Below, in pieces: positions 33,817-42,642 of a stretch of 64,000 nucleotides of DNA. The translations under genes and the position numbers were made by a program. The DNA comes from Rhodospirillales bacterium (GTDB taxonomy: Bacteria; Pseudomonadota; Alphaproteobacteria; Rhodospirillales; UBA2165), in contig JAJDXO010000030.1 in assembly GCA_022823235.1 (NCBI GenBank), positions 62,001 to 126,000 on the forward strand, given 5' to 3'. The stretch's first letter is position 1, and each line of letters begins with the position of its first letter. The notes beneath the pieces are model-generated. The model was not told where the DNA came from. It worked only from the letters and a program-made list of their open reading frames with translations, and ran no database searches.

Positions 33817-34602
33817 ATGACACTCAAATATTCCGCCAACCTCGGGATGATGTTCACCGAGGAGGACGACCCCATCGCGCGCATCGGTGCGGCGGCGGCA
33901 GCCGGGTTCAAGGCGGTCGAATTCCTTTTCATCTATGACCTGGATCTGGATGCCATCCGGCGCGAAATGGATGACCATGAGCAGGACATGTCGGTGATCA
34001 ATATCGCCGTCGGCGAGGGCATCCAAATGGGGCCGCTGGTGATGGCGGCGCCCGGCAGGCAGGAGGCTTTCCGGGAAAATCTGGCGGCCGGGGTCGAATA
34101 CGCCTCGGCGCTCAAACCCACCGGCTTCGTCATTCCGGCCTATATGCCGCCCGAGGGGGTTTCGCGCGCGGAGGCGATTGATGTCTTTAAGGAAAATCTG
34201 CCGGCGGTCGGCGACGCCATGGGGGATATCGGCGTGCCGGTCCTGATCGAGGCGCTTAATCCCGATATCCGGCCCAAATCCATTCTTCGCGATACCGCCG
34301 AGATCATGGAGGTTATCGACGCCGTGGGTCATCCCAATATCGGCATCGAGTACGACGTTTATCATATGTACACGACGGAGCCGGACATGATCGCGGTCAT
34401 TCGCGAACATCTGGACCTGATCGGCAACATTCAGATTGCCGATACGCCCGGCCGCGGCGAACCGGGAACCGGCGAGATCGACTACGGGACTTTTCTCAAG
34501 GATCTCGATGAACTGGGGTACGACAAGTGGGTGGCGCTGGAATACATGCCGACGGTGCCGACACTCGAGTCGCTCGAATGGATGAAAACCCTGGCGGCAT
34601 AA
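33817..34602 (+). CDS. Hydroxypyruvate isomerase-like sugar isomerase/epimerase
   Basis: A 261-residue TIM barrel of the AP-endonuclease-2 family, hydroxypyruvate isomerase branch. It shows the opening SANLGMMFTE, the metal Glu in VLIEALNP, the D/H ligands in EYDVYHMY and the typical IQIADTPGRGEPGTGEIDYG. Members interconvert keto and aldehyde forms of small sugars or acids with a divalent metal. It follows the ABC operon by 34 bp on the same strand. The true substrate need not be hydroxypyruvate. Confidence 0.85.
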   Translation: MTLKYSANLGMMFTEEDDPIARIGAAAAAGFKAVEFLFIYDLDLDAIRREMDDHEQDMSVINIAVGEGIQMGPLVMAAPGRQEAFRENLAAGVEYASALKPTGFVIPAYMPPEGVSRAEAIDVFKENLPAVGDAMGDIGVPVLIEALNPDIRPKSILRDTAEIMEVIDAVGHPNIGIEYDVYHMYTTEPDMIAVIREHLDLIGNIQIADTPGRGEPGTGEIDYGTFLKDLDELGYDKWVALEYMPTVPTLESLEWMKTLAA

Positions 34603-34643
34603 TTGCTTGCCGCCGAAACCCGATCGTCAGTTAGGTAAAGCGC

Positions 34644-35573
34644 ATGAAAGCCGTCTTGATGAAGGACTACGGCGGTGCCGAGGTTCTGGAATTCGAAGAA
34701 ACCGATGATCCCGTGCCCGCCGCCGGGCAGGTGCTGGTCGACATTCACCGGGCGACCGTGAACCCGGCGGACTGGAAGGTCCGCGAAGGCCGCCGCCGGG
34801 ACGCCGTCAAGGCCGCGTTCCCTCACATTCTGGGCCGGGATTTCTCCGGCGTCGTCGCCGAACTGGGCGACGGGGTGTCCGGCCTGTCGGTCGGGGATGC
34901 CGTATTCGGGGTTACCGACACCGGTCAGGAAGGGTGTTATGCCGAACGCTTGGCGATCCGCGCCGATCTCTGCGGCAGGAAGCCCGACGCCATGTCGCAC
35001 GCCGAAGCCGCGGCCCTCGCATTGACCGGCCTTACGGCCATGATTTCCATCGAGGAGTATCTCAAGCTCAAAGAAGGGGAAACCATCCTGATCCAGGGCG
35101 GCGCCGGCGGCGTGGGTAGTTTCGCCGTTCAATTCGCGCACCATATGGGCGCCCATGTCGTCACCACCGCGAGCGGCCGGAACCGTGACTACCTCAAGAG
35201 CCTCGGGGCCGACGAGGTGATCGATTACAACAAAACGGATTTCACCGAAGCGGTATCGGACGTCGACGCGGTCTATGATCTGATCGGCGGCGAGATTCAG
35301 GTGCGGTCGTATGGCGTACTGAAATCCGGCGGACGGCTGGCGTGGAACGCGCCGCCGCCGGCAGGCGCCGAAGTGGGCCGGGACGATATCGAGGTGCTGC
35401 ATCCGAATGTGGCGCGGGACGGCGAATATATGCGCCGGATCGCCGAGCTTTATTCGGATGGCGCGATCAGACCGCCGGAAATCCGGGAAATGCCTCTATC
35501 GGAAATCCGCGCCGCCCATGAATTGAGCGCCACCGGGCACGTCCGGGGGAAGCTCGTCCTCGTCGTCCGCTAG
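34644..35573 (+). CDS. Zinc-free NADP-dependent oxidoreductase (quinone oxidoreductase-like MDR)
   Basis: A 309-residue medium-chain reductase without zinc cysteines. The opening MKAVLMKDYGGAEVLEFEE and the NADPH fold IQGGAGGVGSFAVQFAHHMG (about residues 151-170) are typical of quinone/enone reductases. It would reduce a C=C next to a carbonyl. It is 41 bp downstream of the isomerase gene and is the last plus-strand gene before the convergent CoA-transferase operon. Confidence 0.9.
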   Translation: MKAVLMKDYGGAEVLEFEETDDPVPAAGQVLVDIHRATVNPADWKVREGRRRDAVKAAFPHILGRDFSGVVAELGDGVSGLSVGDAVFGVTDTGQEGCYAERLAIRADLCGRKPDAMSHAEAAALALTGLTAMISIEEYLKLKEGETILIQGGAGGVGSFAVQFAHHMGAHVVTTASGRNRDYLKSLGADEVIDYNKTDFTEAVSDVDAVYDLIGGEIQVRSYGVLKSGGRLAWNAPPPAGAEVGRDDIEVLHPNVARDGEYMRRIAELYSDGAIRPPEIREMPLSEIRAAHELSATGHVRGKLVLVVR

Positions 35574-35583
35574 AGTCCGGACT

Positions 35584-36786
35584 CTAAACGACGCCGTCTT
35601 TTCGAAGCACGGCGATCTCCTCGGCGCTCAACCCCGCCAATTCGGCCAGGACATCGTCCGTATCGGCGCCCAGAACCGGCGGCGGCGACTGCACCGCGGC
35701 CGGTGTATCGGAGAATCCGTACGGGATTCCCAGGGCGCGGATCGGTCCCGCCGTCGGGTGATCCATCTCCACGACCATGTCGTTGGCAATCGCCTGGGCG
35801 CTCGCCAGCGACTCGTCGACGGCATTGACCTTCGAACATGGAATGCCCCCGGCCTCGAACAGAGCCATCCAGTCTTCGGCGGACCTTGCCGCGAGCGCTT
35901 CGATGATGAGGGGATCCAGCTTGTCGCGGTTCGTAACCCGCCCCGCGTTGGTCTTGAACCGATCGTCCGCGGCCCACTCCGGATGTCCGACCAGTCCCGC
36001 GAACTTTCCGAACTGAAGGTCGTTGCCGACCGCCAGCGCGATTTCCCCCTCGGCGCACGGATAGTCGGCATACGGCACGACGTTCGGGTGGCCGTTGCCG
36101 AACCGGCCCGGCCGGCCGCCGCCGATCAAATGGTTGGACGCCACGTTGATCAGCATGGAGAGCGAGGTGTTGAACAGCGACAGATCGATCCTTTGCCCCT
36201 TGCCGGTGCGGTGGCGCGCCTGAAGGGCGGCCAGAACCGTCATCGCCGCGTATTGGCCGGTGCACACGTCGACGATGGCGACGCCGAGCTTGGTCGGGCC
36301 ACCGTCCTTCTCACCGGTGATGCTCATGAGTCCGCTTTCGGCTTGCAGCAGGAAGTCGTAGCCCGGCATGCCGCCCTTGGGCCCCTTGTCGCCATAGCCG
36401 GTGATCGAACAGTGCACCACCTGCGGCGCATTCTCCTCCATCCATGCGCGGGTGAAGCCCCAACCGTCCAGCTGGCCGGGCTTGAAGTTTTCGATCAGAA
36501 CGTCGGCGCCGGCGAGCAGTCTGCGCAGGATTTCCCTGCCGCGCTCGTCTTTCAGATTGAGCGTCACGCTCCGCTTGTTGCGGTTGATGCCCAGGAAATA
36601 AGCCGCTTCACCGCCGGCGAAGGGAGGGCCCCAGCTACGGGTATCGTCGCCCCGGCCGGGCTGCTCGATTTTGATGATCCCGGCGCCCATGTCGCCCAAA
36701 TTCATGGTGCAGAACGGCCCGGCGAGTATCCGGGTGAGGTCGATCACCCGGATGCCGTGGAGTGGACCCTGGACGTCCGAATTCAT
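35584..36786 (-). CDS. CaiB/BaiF family (class III) CoA transferase
   Basis: A 400-residue formyl-CoA transferase-type protein. Its start GIRVIDLTRILAGPFCTMNLGDMGAG is split into the usual IxDLTRxxAGP motif. RNKRSVTLNLKDERG and the active-site region GYDFLLQAESGLMSITG with the expected Asp follow. It moves CoA between carboxylic acids, activating a substrate without ATP. It is the last gene in a minus-strand operon with the hydratase 3 bp upstream. Confidence 0.92.
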   Translation of the reverse strand: MNSDVQGPLHGIRVIDLTRILAGPFCTMNLGDMGAGIIKIEQPGRGDDTRSWGPPFAGGEAAYFLGINRNKRSVTLNLKDERGREILRRLLAGADVLIENFKPGQLDGWGFTRAWMEENAPQVVHCSITGYGDKGPKGGMPGYDFLLQAESGLMSITGEKDGGPTKLGVAIVDVCTGQYAAMTVLAALQARHRTGKGQRIDLSLFNTSLSMLINVASNHLIGGGRPGRFGNGHPNVVPYADYPCAEGEIALAVGNDLQFGKFAGLVGHPEWAADDRFKTNAGRVTNRDKLDPLIIEALAARSAEDWMALFEAGGIPCSKVNAVDESLASAQAIANDMVVEMDHPTAGPIRALGIPYGFSDTPAAVQSPPPVLGADTDDVLAELAGLSAEEIAVLRKDGVV

Positions 36787-36789
36787 GGA

Positions 36790-37659
36790 TCAGCCCCTCG
36801 GCGGCGCCATATTTCGGTCATTGGCCAGATCATCGAGATAGGTGTCGACCTTCTCTTTCCGCTGGAGCCGGAATTTGTGGAAATCGGCCGGCCGTTTCTC
36901 CAGGAACGCGTTCATGCCTTCCAGGGACTCCTCGGAGCCCCAGATCTCGGCCAGCAGTTCCATACCCTGCTGCCACGACGCGTACAACTCGTCGGATTCG
37001 AAATTGAGGGATTTCTTGGTTGCCCGCAGGGTCTGGCCCGAATAGCCCTTGATCTGCCGGCACCAAGCCTCCGTCTCCTCCCGAAGATTGGCTTTGGGTA
37101 CGACCTTGTTGATGAGGCCGATCTCGACGGCCTCCTCGGCGCTGAACCGCCGGCAGAGGAATATCATTTCCTTGGCCAGCCGGTCGCCGATAAGGCGCGG
37201 AATATACTGGGTCGCGCCGACTGTCGGGCAGGCGCCGACCTTGGCGCCGGTCTGACCGAAAATGCCGTCATCGGCCGAGATTACCAGGTCGCACCAAAGC
37301 GCCAGTTCGTGGCCGCCGCCCATGCAGTAGCCGTGAACCATCGCGATCATCGGCACCGTGGCGCCGCGAATGGCCATGGCGAGCCCGAGCATCCGGTCGT
37401 TCCAGTGCATCGCGTTGGCGCGGTTGAGCTTCATCATGGCGTGGAAATCGCCGCCGGCGGAGAACGCCTTGTCGCCCACGCCGGTGATGACGCCGGCGAC
37501 GATGGACTGGTCCTCGCGGATCGACTTCACCGCATCGATGAGTTCGTCCAGGGTCTGCTCGCGGAAGGCGTTCATCACCTCCGGGCGGTTGATGGTGATC
37601 CAGGCGACGTCGTCCTTCACCTCGAACAGAATTTCGTTGTAGCTGCGTTCAAGCGGCAC
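36790..37659 (-). CDS. Enoyl-CoA hydratase/isomerase family protein
   Basis: A 289-residue crotonase-fold protein. The oxyanion-hole segments are AFSAGGDFHAMM (about residue 65) and HGYCMGGGHELALWCDLVIS (about residue 110), followed by CPTVGATQYIPRLIG. Acid/base Glu residues of classical hydratases are not clearly both present, so isomerase or hydrolase activity on an acyl-CoA is as likely as hydration. It is placed between the epimerase-like gene and the CoA transferase. Confidence 0.88.
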   Translation of the reverse strand: MPLERSYNEILFEVKDDVAWITINRPEVMNAFREQTLDELIDAVKSIREDQSIVAGVITGVGDKAFSAGGDFHAMMKLNRANAMHWNDRMLGLAMAIRGATVPMIAMVHGYCMGGGHELALWCDLVISADDGIFGQTGAKVGACPTVGATQYIPRLIGDRLAKEMIFLCRRFSAEEAVEIGLINKVVPKANLREETEAWCRQIKGYSGQTLRATKKSLNFESDELYASWQQGMELLAEIWGSEESLEGMNAFLEKRPADFHKFRLQRKEKVDTYLDDLANDRNMAPPRG

Positions 37660-37687
37660 GGGTTTTCTCCCTTGTGCGTGGGTCGGG

Positions 37688-38101
37688 CTAGTGGGTTTCT
37701 TCGATTTCGATGAGGGTGCCCATCGAATCCTTGGGATGAATGAAAAATAGACGGCTATCCGGCGTCGGTTCGCCGAGGACGCGGATTCCGTTCCTGTTTG
37801 CGGCGGCGGCGGCGCTGTCCACGTCCGGGGTGGTCAGACAAAAATGATGGATGCCGCCAGCCGGATTGCGTTCCAGAAACCTGGCTATGGGCGAGTCCTC
37901 GCCAAGTGGCTCCATGAGTTCGATGCGGGCGTTCTCCAGCTGGATCATCACCATGCGCACGCCCTGGCGGGGATTTTCGGAAGGTTTGCTCACCTCGCAG
38001 CCGAACCGCTCCCGATAGAGCCGGATGGCGGCATTCAGATCGGGAACCGCGATCGACACGTGATCCAAACCTTGGGCGGGAATTGGCGCTTTCTCGGACA
38101 T
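37688..38101 (-). CDS. Methylmalonyl-CoA epimerase-like VOC protein
   Basis: A 137-residue vicinal-oxygen-chelate protein matching methylmalonyl-CoA epimerase in length and pattern. LDHVSIAVPDLNAAIRLYRE gives the first His ligand, ARIELMEPLGEDSPIARFLE is the hallmark segment, GIHHFCLTT the second His and LIEIEE the last Glu. No methylmalonyl-CoA mutase is near, and the neighbours are CoA transferase and hydratase, so a related acyl-CoA may be the real substrate. Confidence 0.82.
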   Translation of the reverse strand: MSEKAPIPAQGLDHVSIAVPDLNAAIRLYRERFGCEVSKPSENPRQGVRMVMIQLENARIELMEPLGEDSPIARFLERNPAGGIHHFCLTTPDVDSAAAAANRNGIRVLGEPTPDSRLFFIHPKDSMGTLIEIEETH

Positions 38102-38104
38102 GAT

Positions 38105-38995
38105 CTATCTCACCGGGTTTTCCAGTGTCCCCAGGGGCTCGATGGTGACGCTCACCACGTCGCCCGGTTTCAGGAAGATGGGCGGATCGAAGCCGATGCC
38201 AACGCCAACCGGGGTGCCGGTGGCGATGATGTCGCCCGGCTTGAGGGTGATCCCGGCCGAGATGCATTCGATCAGGGCCGGAATATCGAATATCAGCGCG
38301 CTGCAGCTGGAATCCTGGCGCTTCTCGCCGTTCACGTGGGTGGTGAGCCGGAAATTGTCGGGGTGGCCGGCCTCGTCGGCGGTCACAATGGCGGGGCCCA
38401 GCGGGCAGTAACCGTCGGGGCTTTTGCCGATGAACCATTGCTTGTGCTGGTGCTGCAGATTGCGGGCGGTGAGATCGTTGCAGACCGTGTAGCCGTAGAC
38501 GTAGCCGAAGGCGTCTTCCCTGGCGATGCCGCGGCCCTCCTTGCCGATGATCACGGCGAGTTCGCCCTCGTAGTCGACGGAGCCGGTCGGATCCAACTCC
38601 GTGAGAATGGGATCGCCGGGACCGGAAACGCTGGTGGTCGCCTTGGTGAAAATGATCGGATGATCCGGAACGGCTGTCGCGCCAGCGGTGGCGTCAAAGC
38701 CGGAATCGTGGAATTCCCGGGCATGTTCGTGATAGTTCCGCCCCACCGCCATTACGTCCCTGCGCGGCACGGGGATTGGAGAGAGCAGTTTGACCTCACT
38801 CACGGGATGTTTCGCGTCGTCGCTCGCAGTCGCGACGGCATCGGCCGCCCGCGCGAGGGCCGCATCGCCGGCTTCGATGAAGCCGTTCATGTCGGCGGGC
38901 AGGTCCGGCGCGGCTCGGGAAAGGCCGACAACAATATCGCCATCCAGGACGCCGACGGATTCCGCGCCGTTGGCGGTGAACGTAACTAATCGCAT
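38105..38995 (-). CDS. Fumarylacetoacetate hydrolase family protein
   Basis: A 296-residue FAH-fold enzyme. The metal ligands sit in SVDYEGELAVIIG (two Glu) and VCNDLTARNLQ (Asp); AVGRNYHEHAREF supplies the catalytic His-Glu pair. Members hydrolyse or isomerise beta-diketo or dienoate acids at the end of aromatic catabolism. ATG 38995 was chosen (AGGGA upstream, conserved MRLVTF start). It lies 3 bp ahead of the epimerase-like gene and heads the four-gene minus-strand set. Confidence 0.9.
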   Translation of the reverse strand: MRLVTFTANGAESVGVLDGDIVVGLSRAAPDLPADMNGFIEAGDAALARAADAVATASDDAKHPVSEVKLLSPIPVPRRDVMAVGRNYHEHAREFHDSGFDATAGATAVPDHPIIFTKATTSVSGPGDPILTELDPTGSVDYEGELAVIIGKEGRGIAREDAFGYVYGYTVCNDLTARNLQHQHKQWFIGKSPDGYCPLGPAIVTADEAGHPDNFRLTTHVNGEKRQDSSCSALIFDIPALIECISAGITLKPGDIIATGTPVGVGIGFDPPIFLKPGDVVSVTIEPLGTLENPVR

Positions 38996-39086
38996 GTGAT
39001 GATCCCTGATGCGGAAGGATGGTTGTTCGATTGGCCGGGATTTTACCCAGCCAATTCCGCAAAAGACAGCCCGCAAGCCCGCGAAA

Positions 39087-40577
39087 TCAGGCCGCCCTGC
39101 CTCTCCGGAAGATGCCGTCGTAGAAGGTGTAGAGGACGATCACGATGAGAGTGGTGCCGATCGGCCGCTCCGAGATGATCCACCAGACCGATCTGTCCTC
39201 GAACACCAGCAAGGCGCGGCGCAGGTTCTCATCGGCCAGCGGACCGAGGATGACCGCAAGCACCATCGGCGCCAAGGGAAAGCCGAAACGATGCAGGACG
39301 TAGCCGACGATGCCGGCGGCGAACATCAGATAGACGTCGAAATAATTCAGGCTGACGGCGAAAGCGCCCATCACGCAGATCGGAATGATCAGCGGCATCA
39401 ACAGCGTGCGCGGCAGGCTGAACAGCTTGACGCACGGTTTGATCAGCGCGATCGCCATGAAATACATCAGGAAGTTGGCGATGATCAGGCCGATATAGAT
39501 GAAGAATATGATGCCGGGGTTTTCCGTTTGGATGGTCGGCCCGACCACCACGTTCTTCATTTCCAAGGCGGCGAGAATGGCCGCCGCCGCGGCATTGCCT
39601 GGAATGCCCAGCGTCAGGGTCGGCAGCATGGAGCCGCCCACATTGGCGTTGTTGGCCACTTCCGCCGAAACGATGGCCTCATACGACCCCTTGCCCCATT
39701 TTTTCCGTTCTTCGGGCTTTGCCCGCCGCCGGCCGATGTCATAGGACAGGAACGACGCGACATTGGCGCCGGCGCCCGGGATGGCGCCGATGATCGTGCC
39801 GACGATCCCGGAACGGACGGCGGTTCGGGTGTAGCCGATCAGCTTCTTCAGCGGCGGAACGACTTTGCCGACCTCGCTTGGAATGCCCGGCGGGCTGTAT
39901 TGCGGCAGCACTTTCAAGATTTCCGTCAGCCCGAACAGGCCGATCAGCAGCGGTATGTAGCTGATGCCGTCCTCCAAAATGCGGACTCCGAAGGTGAAGC
40001 GCGGCACGCCGTGAATGGCATCGAGCCCGACGAACGAAATCAGCAGGCCGATCCAGCCGGAAATCCAACCCTTGATCGGCATGTCCCCGGCGGCCATGGA
40101 GCCGCAGATGGCGATCCCCCACATGGACAACAGGAACATTTCCCAGGACCGGAACTGCAGGGCGAGAAACAGAAGGGCCGGAATAAACGCGATCAGGAGA
40201 ACGATGCCGATCCAGTTGCCCATGAACGAGCCCATGATCGCGGTGCCGAGCGCCAGGCCGCCTTCGCCCCGCTTGGCCAGGGCATGGCCTTCGATCATGG
40301 TCGGGACGGCATCGGGCGTGCCCGGAATGTTGATCAACACCGCGGAGATGGCGCCGCCGAACACGCTGCCCGTATATACGCCGAGCATGAACATGATGGC
40401 GACATGTTGAGACATGCCGACGGAGAGCCCGATCAGCAGGGCCATCGCCATGGTCGTCGACAGGCCCGGCATGGCGCCCCACAGGATGCCCAGGGTCACG
40501 CCGATCAGGCAGACAAAGATCATCCAGGGCTGAAAGGCGATGGCGGCCTGGGTGAGGACTTCCTGGAGTTCGAACAT
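39087..40577 (-). CDS. TTT transporter large membrane subunit (TctA family), system 2
   Basis: A 496-residue TctA protein with about twelve helices; landmarks are GILWGAMPGLSTTMAMALLIG, FGGAISAVLINIPGTPDA and PGAGANVASFLSYDIGRR. ATG 40577 has GAGGAGACAGGG upstream. It is the last gene of TTT system 2 on the minus strand, after tctC and tctB. The sequence is clearly divergent from the TctA at 17789, so the two systems are not a recent duplication. Confidence 0.92.
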   Translation of the reverse strand: MFELQEVLTQAAIAFQPWMIFVCLIGVTLGILWGAMPGLSTTMAMALLIGLSVGMSQHVAIMFMLGVYTGSVFGGAISAVLINIPGTPDAVPTMIEGHALAKRGEGGLALGTAIMGSFMGNWIGIVLLIAFIPALLFLALQFRSWEMFLLSMWGIAICGSMAAGDMPIKGWISGWIGLLISFVGLDAIHGVPRFTFGVRILEDGISYIPLLIGLFGLTEILKVLPQYSPPGIPSEVGKVVPPLKKLIGYTRTAVRSGIVGTIIGAIPGAGANVASFLSYDIGRRRAKPEERKKWGKGSYEAIVSAEVANNANVGGSMLPTLTLGIPGNAAAAAILAALEMKNVVVGPTIQTENPGIIFFIYIGLIIANFLMYFMAIALIKPCVKLFSLPRTLLMPLIIPICVMGAFAVSLNYFDVYLMFAAGIVGYVLHRFGFPLAPMVLAVILGPLADENLRRALLVFEDRSVWWIISERPIGTTLIVIVLYTFYDGIFRRGRAA

Positions 40578-40588
40578 GCCCTGTCTCC

Positions 40589-41203
40589 TCAACCCGCGCC
40601 GGGGAGAAGAATCTGAAACCCGTCCCGGAAGACGACCGCCAGAAATACGACGATACCGGTCGCCACCAAGAAACAATTGAGAAGGGTGGAGCGCCAGAAA
40701 AACCGCAGGATGAAGAAGATGAAGGGTATCGAAATCAGTTCGAACCCGGAGAATCGGAAGGTGTAAACCTCTGTCTTGAACCGCCAGTCCAGATCGACCT
40801 GACCGAGGATCATGACGTAGGCGAAGATCACCAGCATCAGCATCAATGTGCGGCGGGCTTCGGGATCGGAGAGGTAATTTCGGACCGCCCGCAGGCTGTC
40901 GCCCGCGAGCATTTCATCCAATCCGTACCGCCGTTTGGTTTTCAGGAACAAACCGGCCCCCATCACCACGAGGCTCGCGCCGGTGATGAACGGCAGGACA
41001 CCCGGTGCCGTGAATATGCTCTCCGGGTTGCCAAGCCGAACCGACAGGATCATGGCGAATATGCCGAGTACCGCGACGGCGACCGAAGCGATGAAGTCCT
41101 TCCGCGGGGTGGAGCGCTCGTCGCCGCCTTCCTCGCCGGTAAAGACGCCTTTTTCCAGGCTCTCGATATCGGCTTCTATTCCGGTTTTTTGACCTTCTGC
41201 CAT
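40589..41203 (-). CDS. TTT transporter small membrane subunit (TctB family), system 2
   Basis: A 204-residue DUF1468/TctB protein. After an acidic N-terminal 30 residues come four hydrophobic helices, starting with ASVAVAVLGIFAMILSV and ending in a helix around TLLNCFLVATGIVVFLAVV. It pairs with the TctA 11 bp downstream. The gap to the binding-protein gene upstream contains a strong hairpin. Confidence 0.85.
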   Translation of the reverse strand: MAEGQKTGIEADIESLEKGVFTGEEGGDERSTPRKDFIASVAVAVLGIFAMILSVRLGNPESIFTAPGVLPFITGASLVVMGAGLFLKTKRRYGLDEMLAGDSLRAVRNYLSDPEARRTLMLMLVIFAYVMILGQVDLDWRFKTEVYTFRFSGFELISIPFIFFILRFFWRSTLLNCFLVATGIVVFLAVVFRDGFQILLPGAG

Positions 41204-41250
41204 CGCGGAGCGGCCTTTGCCCTGAGGACTTCATTCCATGACAAAATGAA

Positions 41251-41289
41251 AATACGGGTGAGCCGCGATTGCCGCAACTCACCCGTATT
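41251..41289 (-). terminator. Intercistronic hairpin between tctC and tctB of system 2
   Basis: A perfect 12-bp stem (AATACGGGTGAG with CTCACCCGTATT) around a 15-base loop. On the minus strand it is followed by a T-rich stretch, so it can act as a partial terminator, giving more binding protein than membrane subunits. Confidence 0.72.
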
Positions 41290-41318
41290 CCAGGATAATA
41301 CCATCCAAGGGACGGCGG

Positions 41319-42398
41319 TTACTTCATCATCATCTTGCTCTGCTTGTCCCACCAGGCATCGAAATTCTCGGGCTTGGGCAGACCAAGCGCTTTCAGCGAC
41401 CGGGCACCCTTGATGCCCAGTTTCTCGAAGGTTGCCGCGGTCTGTACCTCGACCTGAGCCGCGCGGCGGCTGGCGTCCGAACCCGTACGAATGTCGACGT
41501 CGAAGAATTTCTGCTTCGCGACTTTGGCAAAGGCGTCGGACTTGACGGCCGCAACGAAGGCCTTTTCGATTTTGCCTTGGACATCCTTCGGAACGCCCTT
41601 CAGCATCGCAAGATTGTAGATGCCGGAGAAGGGCAGCTGGCTCTTGATCTGCGGCAGGAAATTGCCGACGGATTTCAACATCTTTCCGCCGCCCGCATCC
41701 AGATCCTTGGTGCCGGTTTGCTGGATGTGGACAAGCTTGCCCGCGCGAATGAACTCGATGTGCTCGTGCACGCCGCCGCCGGCGATCATGGTCTCGCCAT
41801 TCAGACCGGCAAGCGTCGCCGGTTTGCCGCCCTTGTAGGGAACGTACTTCAAGGTCACGCCCGCCGACACGGCAACGACCGCGGCCAGTTCATGCCACAG
41901 ACCGCCGGTACCGGAGGTCGAGATGGTGACCTTTCCGGGATTGGCCCGCGCCTCCTTGATGACGTCTTCGAAGGTCTTGAACTTGGAGTCCGGACGAACG
42001 GACCAGCTGCCAAGGGAATTCGCGGCCTGCATGTACTGCCAGTCTTTCCAGGCCCGCGTTTCGGTGTGGCCCATGACGCTGGCATACTTGTTGTAGTTGG
42101 CCGCCCCCAGAAGCGTGTAGCCGTCGGCTTTCTTGCCCGCGACAAACTTGGTCGCAACACCGCCGACCGCACCCGGCTTGTTGATGACGTTGATTTTCCA
42201 GCCCGTCGATTTGGTCATTTCACCGACCAGCGTCCGGAGAACGGTATCGGTACCGCCGCCGGCGCCGTACATCACGACAACCGTAATCGGACGCTCAGGC
42301 CATTCCGCCTTTGCGTCGGTGGCGGTCACGGCCATGAGGGCCGCTGCGCCGATGGCGGTGGCAAATACCGCCGAAGAGCTTCTGATGGATTTTCTCAT
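41319..42398 (-). CDS. TTT substrate-binding protein (TctC/Bug family), system 2
   Basis: A 359-residue periplasmic binding protein, somewhat longer than usual. The signal peptide is residues 1 to about 31 (cleavage after DAKA). The mature part starts EWPERPITVVVMYGAGGGTD, and the conserved YVPYKGGKPATLAGLNG follows. It presents a carboxylate to TctAB. It is the first gene of a minus-strand operon, with an imperfect palindrome copy about 65 bp upstream. Confidence 0.92.
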   Translation of the reverse strand: MRKSIRSSSAVFATAIGAAALMAVTATDAKAEWPERPITVVVMYGAGGGTDTVLRTLVGEMTKSTGWKINVINKPGAVGGVATKFVAGKKADGYTLLGAANYNKYASVMGHTETRAWKDWQYMQAANSLGSWSVRPDSKFKTFEDVIKEARANPGKVTISTSGTGGLWHELAAVVAVSAGVTLKYVPYKGGKPATLAGLNGETMIAGGGVHEHIEFIRAGKLVHIQQTGTKDLDAGGGKMLKSVGNFLPQIKSQLPFSGIYNLAMLKGVPKDVQGKIEKAFVAAVKSDAFAKVAKQKFFDVDIRTGSDASRRAAQVEVQTAATFEKLGIKGARSLKALGLPKPENFDAWWDKQSKMMMK

Positions 42399-42462
42399 TT
42401 AGGACACTCCCAGTAGGAAATTTAGACGCCGATTGAAAATTGAACTCACTGGAACGCGAGCG

Positions 42463-42476
42463 GTCTTATAGAAGAG
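42463..42476. promoter_or_regulatory. Weaker palindrome copy GTCTTATAGAAGAG
   Basis: Two mismatches from GTCTTATATAAGAC. It lies between the divergent tctC of system 2 and the second molybdenum hydroxylase operon; the spacer of 244 bp shows no other clear feature. Confidence 0.4.
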
Positions 42477-42642
42477 TGGAACGTACCGATGGGTCCGCCG
42501 CGAGTCAACATTGTGACCGCAGGTCGGACAAGTAACGCGTACGTCGAGGTGCGTTGACTCTCCTTGGTCGAGTTGGGCAAGGTACGAAGCAATAACCGTC
42601 GCCGTCTCGGCGGCCCCACGAACAACTTCACCCGGGTCTGAC

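Noticed and set aside
35758-37713. 651-codon plus-strand frame over the CoA transferase and hydratase genes
   Set aside because: Antisense shadow without family motifs; the minus-strand genes are well supported.
37688-38101. Assigning a complete methylmalonyl-CoA pathway
   Set aside because: No mutase, propionyl-CoA carboxylase or cobalamin gene is in the window.
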